Assembly: GCA_963815285.1 (NCBI GenBank)
Contig: CAWFGB010000002.1
Coordinates: forward strand, 62,001-126,000
Source of the DNA: JACCSI01 sp963815285
Lineage (GTDB): Bacteria > Acidobacteriota > Vicinamibacteria > Vicinamibacterales > UBA2999
Reading direction: 5' to 3'
Length of the DNA: 64,000 bases
The notes below the pieces were generated by a model. The model was not told the DNA's origin, searched no databases, and saw only the letters and a list, made by a program, of their open reading frames with translations. Position 1 is the first letter of the stretch. Each line of letters starts with the position of its first letter. A program made the translations under genes and the position numbers. Of this stretch, positions 58,811-64,000 are shown one piece after another.

Positions 58811-59422
58811 CTACTCAGGATCCGCGTAATCGGCGAAATTGATGCTGATGTTGCCCGTCGCCAGGACTTCGTTGCCGGCCTGATCTCGGCCGTAGAACGT
58901 GATTTCGGCGATGACGCTCAAGAACCGCGCGCCGCCGCCATCCCAAATGTTGCGCAGCGGCGACTCCCGCTTGGCCTGATGTCTGACCAGCACGAAGGTG
59001 GCCTCGGCGCCGGCCTCGGCGCCGATCGTGACGGTGAGGCCGCCGTCGAAATCGTGCGGGACGTCAACGCCTGGCGTGCTGCGGCCGTCCGCACGGGTGT
59101 AATGCACCCGATATCGAGTCACGGTGATCTCATTCAGGGTGGAGGGCCCGAGTAGCGCGGTCTCCGTGCCGGGGTTTTTCAGCGCTATGCGGAACGTCGC
59201 GCGGCCGTTGTCGTTGATGACACCACCGTTGGTCACGACATCCGAGAGCAGGAAGTTCGAGAACTCGTCGGATTCTCCCGGCGCGGCTTCGATCGCGTCG
59301 ATGATCAGGAACGCCGGCGAGCGCCCGGTGCGCGCGACCTCGCCGCAACCGCTCGACGCGGCCGCGACGGCACTCGCCAGCAGCACTGCGGCGGCTCGGT
59401 AAAACACTGGTCGTTGGGTCAT
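58811..59422 (-). CDS. Lipoprotein downstream of pilQ
   Basis: Encodes 203 residues from ATG 59422 (MTQRPVFYRAAAVLLASAV), with a hydrophobic signal and a lipobox near SSGC (residues 21-24). The mature protein is a beta-rich domain (DVVTNGGVINDNGRATFRIALKNPGTE, ITVTRYRVHYTRADGRSTPGVDVPHDFDGGLTVTIGAEAG, ISVNFADYADP) with no named motif. The region upstream of 59422 in frame is not coding-like. It starts 11 bases after the pilQ stop, in line with the pilMNOPQ operon, and is followed after 14 bases by the PKD lipoprotein. Possibly a pilotin-like or surface partner, but unproven. Confidence 0.72.
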   Translation of the reverse strand: MTQRPVFYRAAAVLLASAVAAASSGCGEVARTGRSPAFLIIDAIEAAPGESDEFSNFLLSDVVTNGGVINDNGRATFRIALKNPGTETALLGPSTLNEITVTRYRVHYTRADGRSTPGVDVPHDFDGGLTVTIGAEAGAEATFVLVRHQAKRESPLRNIWDGGGARFLSVIAEITFYGRDQAGNEVLATGNISINFADYADPE

Positions 59423-59433
59423 CGCAGTCCTCG

Positions 59434-61707
59434 TCAGCTTCGCGTAATCCGCGGGGTAATGAAGATCAATAGCTCTCGACTTTGGTCGCGATCGACATCG
59501 CGTTTGAACAGCCAACCGAGCAGCGGCACCCGGTGCAGCAGCGGCACACGGCCTTCCTGCACAGTCTCGTTGCTGACGTAGATGCCGCCGATCACCGTAG
59601 TTTCTCCATCTCCAACCAACACCGTCGTGATGGCACGCTGTGTGTCGATCGGCGGAATGCCATTCACTTCGTTGCCGAACTGGGGGTTTGCATTCTCAAG
59701 GAACACGCGCATGATGATCGTGTTGGCTGCCGTGATTTGGGGCGTGACCTTGAGAGTCAGCGCGGCATCCTTGAAACTCACGGTCACCGTGTTGTTTGCG
59801 ACCGTCTGGATCGGAATCTGGATGCCTTGCGTCATCTCCGCTTCGACGTTGTTTTGAGTGGACACGCGCGGGGTCGACAACAACCGCCCGCGGCCGCTCG
59901 ACTCGAGCGCGGTGAGCGCGACGTCGAGGTTCAGCGCGCCGTTCACCGCACCAAGTGCGATGCCAACCGCGCTGGTTGCGGCCGGAGCTGGTAAGTTGAC
60001 TGCCGTCCCGCTACCCCCAGGGCTCTCAGTCCCAAGCCCACCCCTGATGCTCCCGTTGTTAGGAAACGCGAGTCCGGTGGTGTTGCCTAACGCCGGGTCG
60101 ACGCGGCCGGTGAAGCCCCACTGCACGCCAATGGCGCGTGCAAACTCGCGCGTTGTCTGCACGATACGAGCTTCGATTTCTACCTGCGGCTGCGGCCGAT
60201 CGAGCGTCTTCACCAGCTCCGCGGCCGACTGCAGTCGATCCGCGAGGTCGCGGATAATCAAGGTGTTGGTGCGCGTGTCCACCTGGACCTCGCCACGCGC
60301 CGACAGCGCGCTGCGTGTCAGGATGCCGACGAGCAGGTCCGCCTTGGCGTAGCTGAGGGGCACCGTCAGGATCCGCAGTTCGCCCGACAGCGCCTGCGCG
60401 TCAGTCAGCTTGCGGCGTTCTTCTTCTTCCTGCGAGAGGATCTGAATCGGCGCGATGCGCACGACGGTGCCATCAACCGAATACCCGAGCTTGTTGGCCT
60501 TCAGGATGATGTCGAGCGCCTGATCCCACGGCACGTCCCGCAGCGACACGTCGACGGCCCCGTTGATGCTCGGATCGATGACGATGTTCAGGCCACTGAT
60601 CTCTGCAAAGGTGCGCAGCACCGACCGCAGGTCGGCGCCCTGAAAGTCAAGCGTGACGGGATCTCCCTGGAACCGGGCGATTGCGGCCTGCGTCCCCTGC
60701 GACGGCACGGCGGACGGATCGGCGGGCGGTGGGGGCGGCGCCTGCTGTGCGGCAGGTGCCGCAGCCAGCACCATCGGAGGCACTGGCGCATCAGGTGCAC
60801 GGGTCACGGGTGCGAGAGTTGGGGGTGGCACAGGCGCCGCGCTGGTGTCACGTGCACCGCCGGTACCTGCGAGCCCTGTTGTACCCGTGTCACCTGCGTC
60901 GAAAAGAACGTGCAGCTCGTTGTCCTTTTCCTCCAGGCGAAACGGCGCCCGCTTCACAAGGTCGATGACGACCCGAGTGACGACGGGAGTGGCGCCGTTG
61001 GCGCCGACTCGGACCCGCTCAACCGCGCCGCGTTTTATGTCGGTGACAGCGGGGACACCGCGCGCGCTCACTCCAGGGAAGTCGAGCAGCAGGCGGGGCG
61101 GCTGGTCCTTCGCCTCCTCAACCGCACTCGCAACCAGCCGGCCGTCCGCTTCGATGGCAATCCCGTTGTCGACGGCGCGCACGGACTTGAGCGCGCTGGC
61201 CGCTGCCGCGGCGCTGCCCCCGCGCGCTTCGCGCAGTTCGACGCCTTCGCGAGGTTTCTCCTCCGGATGCGGGACGACTCCGCGGTCGACCTCGACGTAA
61301 ATCACGTTGCGCGAACTTCTCACCCGATGCTTTGCGGCGTAGGCCAGGGTGACGCGGACGCGCGCCACCTCGGCGCCGTCACCGGCCACGGCCTCTTCGA
61401 CCCGCACATCCGTGACCGGCGGCAGCGGGCCCAGGCCCGGCGGCATCACACCCGCTTTCACGTTTCGCAGATCGACCAGGACGGTGAGCGGATCGGGTTG
61501 GCTCGTCACGTAGGCCACCGGCTCGCTCGATTCGATCAGAATCTGACTGCGCGCGCCGTCAAGCCGCGTCGAAATCGCCCGCAGCTCCGCGCGCGCCTCG
61601 ATGGCCCTGGCGCCCGCCTCGTCGCGACTGGTATCCGCCATGAGCGTGGACGCCACCGCGGCGGCCAGCAACCCGGCGAGCATGTAAGCACCTCGACGTT
61701 GCATCAC
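59434..61707 (-). CDS. pilQ: Type IV pilus secretin PilQ
   Basis: Encodes 757 residues. A signal peptide (MMQRRGAYMLAGLLAAAVASTLMAD) precedes AMIN-type beta domains (ELRAISTRLDGARSQILIESSEPVAYVTS... and GIAIEADGRLVASAVEEAKDQPPRLLLDFPGV) and a Pro/Ala-rich linker. A STN-like segment (DPVTLDFQGADLRSVLRTFAEISGLNIVIDP) and secretin_N (LTDAQALSGELRILTVPLSYAKADLLVGILTRSAL) lead to the secretin core ending QEGRVPLLHRVPLLGWLFKRDVDRDQSRELLIFITPRI. It forms the outer-membrane channel for type IV pili. The start overlaps the pilP stop as ATGA. Confidence 0.96.
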   Translation of the reverse strand: MMQRRGAYMLAGLLAAAVASTLMADTSRDEAGARAIEARAELRAISTRLDGARSQILIESSEPVAYVTSQPDPLTVLVDLRNVKAGVMPPGLGPLPPVTDVRVEEAVAGDGAEVARVRVTLAYAAKHRVRSSRNVIYVEVDRGVVPHPEEKPREGVELREARGGSAAAAASALKSVRAVDNGIAIEADGRLVASAVEEAKDQPPRLLLDFPGVSARGVPAVTDIKRGAVERVRVGANGATPVVTRVVIDLVKRAPFRLEEKDNELHVLFDAGDTGTTGLAGTGGARDTSAAPVPPPTLAPVTRAPDAPVPPMVLAAAPAAQQAPPPPPADPSAVPSQGTQAAIARFQGDPVTLDFQGADLRSVLRTFAEISGLNIVIDPSINGAVDVSLRDVPWDQALDIILKANKLGYSVDGTVVRIAPIQILSQEEEERRKLTDAQALSGELRILTVPLSYAKADLLVGILTRSALSARGEVQVDTRTNTLIIRDLADRLQSAAELVKTLDRPQPQVEIEARIVQTTREFARAIGVQWGFTGRVDPALGNTTGLAFPNNGSIRGGLGTESPGGSGTAVNLPAPAATSAVGIALGAVNGALNLDVALTALESSGRGRLLSTPRVSTQNNVEAEMTQGIQIPIQTVANNTVTVSFKDAALTLKVTPQITAANTIIMRVFLENANPQFGNEVNGIPPIDTQRAITTVLVGDGETTVIGGIYVSNETVQEGRVPLLHRVPLLGWLFKRDVDRDQSRELLIFITPRITRS

Positions 61708-62186
61708 TTGACCTCTCCGCGAAGGAACTTGCGAACCTCGCGTTGCTTCTCGAGCGACAGGGGATCGTTGACTTCCTGCATGAGTACGACGGCCTGGGCG
61801 GTAATCGAGCGGACCGCGCCGTCCATCAGCCGATCACCGGGCCGGACCGTGTGGGTCCGCCCGCTGGGCAGACCGATCATCGCTATCCAACCGTCCTTGG
61901 TCCGCAGAATGCCGCGGACGTTAACTTCCTCCACGAGAATGCCAGGAAGTCCCTCGGGCCGCGTGCCGCGCGCCGCCGTCGGCCGCGCGTCGGTGCCGCG
62001 ACTGACGAGGCTGAGAAATGGGTCGCGTCGGTTTTCAGGCTCGTACGCGTAGGTCGGAGCCGGCGTCGGAGGCGCCTCCGGCGACGGCGCGGCCGAGGCA
62101 GGGGGCGGCGGTGTCGCCGGCTGGCTGGCCACGCCGTTACTGGCGAGGCCGATGAACACGAACAGGACGAAGGCGCGGGATCTCAT
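61704..62186 (-). CDS. pilP: Type IV pilus assembly lipoprotein-like PilP
   Basis: Encodes 160 residues from ATG 62186 (MRSRAFVLFVFIGLASNGVASQP), which overlaps the pilO stop as ATGA. A signal or anchor segment is followed by a Pro/Ala-rich linker and the PilP domain: YEPENRRDPFLSLVSRG, LPGILVEEVNVRGILRTKDGWIAMIGLPSGRTHTVRPGDRLMDGAVRSITAQAVVLMQEVNDP. It connects the PilNO inner-membrane platform to the secretin PilQ. There is no Cys at a lipobox, so it may be anchored by the hydrophobic segment instead of a lipid. Upstream frame to 62417 is not used. Confidence 0.92.
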   Translation of the reverse strand: MRSRAFVLFVFIGLASNGVASQPATPPPPASAAPSPEAPPTPAPTYAYEPENRRDPFLSLVSRGTDARPTAARGTRPEGLPGILVEEVNVRGILRTKDGWIAMIGLPSGRTHTVRPGDRLMDGAVRSITAQAVVLMQEVNDPLSLEKQREVRKFLRGEVK

Positions 62187-62794
62187 TCGGTCTTCTTCGG
62201 CGCGGCGGCGCCCGGCTTGGCCGGTCCGCCAGGGGTATCGAGCAACACGAACGTTGTCGCCGTGCACGTCACGTCGATCGTCGCGTTGGCGTTGGGCTGC
62301 GCCTTGCCGCGAATATCGAGCGCGCCAACGTTGATGATGCGTGGGAACTTGCTGATGCGGTCCAGAAACACACCGAGGTTGTGATACGTCCCCGATAACT
62401 CCAACTCGATCGGCCACTCGGCGTGCATCTGCCGAGTCGCTATCGCCTGCGGCCGGAACACCTGCACTGTGAGGTTCGACTGCACGGCCAGGGTGTTGAC
62501 GCGCCGCAGCAAGTCGGCGGCGTCCTTTTCTTCGGGCAGAATCGGCTTCAAGCTGTCGAGCCGCGCGTGCAGATCGGCGACTTCCTGCTGGAACTCCGGC
62601 AGCTGCCGAGCCGTGGTCAAGCCCTTGTTGATGCGCGACCGCACCGAGGCGAGTTCCTGCTCTCGCCCGGCCATCTGGGCCTGAGCGGGCATCTCATAGA
62701 AGTAATAGAACGCGCCGACGCCGGCCAGCGACAGTCCGACGAACACGGCGAGCTGGACTTTCCACGGGAGCTTGGCGAGGGAGAGATCAGGCAC
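62183..62794 (-). CDS. pilO: Type IV pilus inner-membrane protein PilO
   Basis: Encodes 203 residues: a short cytoplasmic start (MPDLSLAKLPWKVQL), a membrane helix (AVFVGLSLAGVGAFYYFYEM, residues 16-36), a coiled coil (REQELASVRSRINKGLTTARQLPEFQQEVADLHARLDSLKPILPEEKDA), and a ferredoxin-like periplasmic domain (ADLLRRVNTLAVQSNLTVQVFRPQA, WPIELELSGTYHNLGVFLDRISKFPRIINVGALDIRG). This is the PilO layout. It heterodimerises with PilN in the pilus alignment complex. It starts two bases after the pilN stop and overlaps pilP by ATGA. The C-terminus is followed by a Pro/Lys tail. Confidence 0.92.
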   Translation of the reverse strand: MPDLSLAKLPWKVQLAVFVGLSLAGVGAFYYFYEMPAQAQMAGREQELASVRSRINKGLTTARQLPEFQQEVADLHARLDSLKPILPEEKDAADLLRRVNTLAVQSNLTVQVFRPQAIATRQMHAEWPIELELSGTYHNLGVFLDRISKFPRIINVGALDIRGKAQPNANATIDVTCTATTFVLLDTPGGPAKPGAAAPKKTE

Positions 62795-62796
62795 CG

Positions 62797-63420
62797 TCAG
62801 TTCCCCCCCTTCGCCGGCGCAGGCGGTTTGGCGCCGGGCGACGGCTCGAGACCGGACATCTGGAACTTGCCTCGGACGGTGAACTCGATCAGGTCGATGC
62901 CGTCCTTCTGGCCGCTGACGACCTCAGTTTCGACAATCTCCACGGGGCGCTGAAAGTAGCGCGTCGCTTCGAGATTGCCGACGAAGTCGGACAGCGACGC
63001 CAGCGTGGTACTTCGGCCCTCGATGGTGATGTCGTAGCCCTCCTGACGGACCGCGACGAGCCAGGTCATCTCCGGCAGCGAGCGGCTGATCTGGTCGATC
63101 ATGTGCACCGGCGCGTTCTGCCCACGCCGCAGTTCGTCGATGAGCGCCACCCGCTGCTGCAACTGCGTCCGCTGACCTTCGAAATTCGAGACCTGCTTGA
63201 GCACCTCGCCGAGCCGTGATTCCTCGCGTCGCGCGGCGTCGATATCAGCGGCCAGTTGCGTCTCCTGCTGGCCAAGCGCCCAGTACCGCCAGCCGATGAG
63301 CAGCACGGTGACGAGCACGACTAGGCTGCCGATGAGAGTCATCTTCTGGCCCAGGTCGAAGCGCGGACCAGCCAATTTGACGCCGCGCCGCTCGCCGGCG
63401 ACCAGATTGATGCGGATCAT
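62797..63420 (-). CDS. pilN: Type IV pilus inner-membrane protein PilN
   Basis: Encodes 207 residues. The conserved N-terminus MIRINLVAGERRGVKLAGP contains the 'INL' motif that PilM binds, followed by a membrane helix (LIGSLVVLVTVLLIGWRYWAL, about 30-50), a coiled coil (ADIDAARREESRLGEVLKQVSNFEGQRTQLQQRVALID) and a ferredoxin-like domain (SLPEMTWLVAVRQEGYDITIEGRSTTLASLSDFVGNLEATRYFQRPVEIVETEV). This matches PilN. The start overlaps the pilM stop as ATGA. It joins PilO and PilM in the inner-membrane platform. Confidence 0.93.
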   Translation of the reverse strand: MIRINLVAGERRGVKLAGPRFDLGQKMTLIGSLVVLVTVLLIGWRYWALGQQETQLAADIDAARREESRLGEVLKQVSNFEGQRTQLQQRVALIDELRRGQNAPVHMIDQISRSLPEMTWLVAVRQEGYDITIEGRSTTLASLSDFVGNLEATRYFQRPVEIVETEVVSGQKDGIDLIEFTVRGKFQMSGLEPSPGAKPPAPAKGGN

Positions 63421-64000
63421 CGGTCCCCCGCCCGCCGCAGCGCCAGGCCGAGGGCCACCGCCAGCAGCGGCGCCATCTCCTCGGGCACGACGCCCAGCTT
63501 CTTCGCGTCGAACGTGACCTGCCGGAAAGGATCGAACGGCTCGACCGGCGTGTCGAACCGCTCGCGCAGAGCATCGACGAACCCTTCGACGCGCGAGCCC
63601 CCGCCGCTCAGCACGATGCGGTCAATGCGATCGCTGGCCGCCGTGGCCTTGAAGAAGTCGAAGGTCTTCTCCACTTCGAGCAGCACGTTGTCGGTCATTG
63701 CGCGCAGCACCGGGCGGGCATCGTCATAGGTCACACCCTCGACGCTCAAGCCCTTTTTGACGTCTTCCGCAGCCTCGAACGACAGGTTCAGCTCTTTCTG
63801 AACGGCTTCGGTGAAGGCGTTGCCGCCCATCGAGACGTCACGGGTGAACACGGACTGCCCGCCCGTCAGGATGTTGATGTTGATGGCGCTCGCGCCGGCG
63901 TTGAGGAGGGCGACCACGCCCGCGCCCTCGAACCCGTAGTTCGCTTCGTAGGCGTTCTGCAGGGCAAACGCGTCTACATCAACGACAACCGGCGTGCGTC
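63417..64000 (-). CDS. pilM: Type IV pilus assembly ATPase-like PilM (5' end outside window)
   Basis: The visible part gives 194 residues of an FtsA/actin-like fold: PVVVDVDAFALQNAYEANYG at the window edge, then VVALLNAGASAININILTGGQSVFTRDVSMGGNAFTEAVQKELNLS, EAAEDVKKGLSVEGVTYDD, and IDRIVLSGGGSRVEGFVDALRERFDTPVEPFDPFRQV, ending GLALRRAGDR. SGGGSRVEG is the phosphate-2-like ATP-binding part typical of PilM. The start lies to the right of the window. PilM is cytoplasmic and binds the PilN N-terminus. The order pilM-N-O-P-Q is complete apart from this start. Confidence 0.93.
   Translation of the reverse strand, partial: RTPVVVDVDAFALQNAYEANYGFEGAGVVALLNAGASAININILTGGQSVFTRDVSMGGNAFTEAVQKELNLSFEAAEDVKKGLSVEGVTYDDARPVLRAMTDNVLLEVEKTFDFFKATAASDRIDRIVLSGGGSRVEGFVDALRERFDTPVEPFDPFRQVTFDAKKLGVVPEEMAPLLAVALGLALRRAGDR

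Overview
This 64 kb window is high-GC chromosomal DNA from a Gram-negative (diderm) bacterium. It has Mla lipid transport, Kdo synthesis and an assembly-protein LapB homologue, plus type IV pilus secretin genes. An 'Acidobacterial' VWFA-type secreted protein, lipoproteins with PKD folds and the overall gene mix point to Acidobacteriota, most likely a Vicinamibacteria-like lineage. That assignment is my inference, not a computed placement. No rRNA, tRNA, CRISPR array, prophage or insertion sequence was found. No intergenic gap exceeds about 235 bases.

Layout. 1-2.1 kb is a small signalling patch: the N-terminus of a KaiC-like ATPase, an unknown partner gene, a 5'-truncated histidine-kinase remnant and a single-domain response regulator. 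2.1-8.5 kb (minus) holds an MlaE-MlaF-MlaD lipid transporter with YtxH and DUF948 envelope proteins, then uvrB and a VWFA protein. 8.6-18 kb is accessory: DHH phosphoesterase, a frameshifted polytopic membrane protein, a tiny very basic protein, an SDR, a transsulfuration enzyme, a phytoene-desaturase-like FAD enzyme whose 3' end overlaps a DUF4383-like gene, a patatin-like protein without its catalytic serine, and greA. 18-23 kb has a SpoU methyltransferase, rarA, mutL and corA. 23-43.4 kb is a long minus-strand housekeeping run: ppdK, glyS, glyQ, recO, mgtE, DUF2161, era, a frameshifted CNNM/CorC gene, ybeY, phoH, aspS, hisS, dcd, ndk, sucD, sucC, mdh. 43.6-51.3 kb (plus) carries serA and a tight kdsB-pyrG-kdsA-kdsD-lapB cluster linking CTP supply, CMP-Kdo synthesis and LPS control. 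51.3-57.7 kb (minus) carries coaE, folD, thiE, accC, accB, a proline peptidase and a TPR protein. 57.7-64 kb (minus) is the pilM-N-O-P-Q cluster followed by two lipoproteins.

Most genes are packed with ATGA/GTGA/TGATG overlaps, so translational coupling is common. Three genes are broken by what looks like exactly one extra base each, and a fourth has an aberrant 3' end; these may be sequencing errors or real decay. I saw no clear novel multi-gene system such as defence or biosynthesis. The most unusual items are a probable ATT start codon on phoH behind a strong Shine-Dalgarno, a patatin homologue with Gly in place of the nucleophile Ser, a 13-copy 9-bp minisatellite inside mutL, a five-copy 34-residue repeat in the MCE protein, and two repeat-rich intergenic regions (sucD-ndk and mdh-serA).
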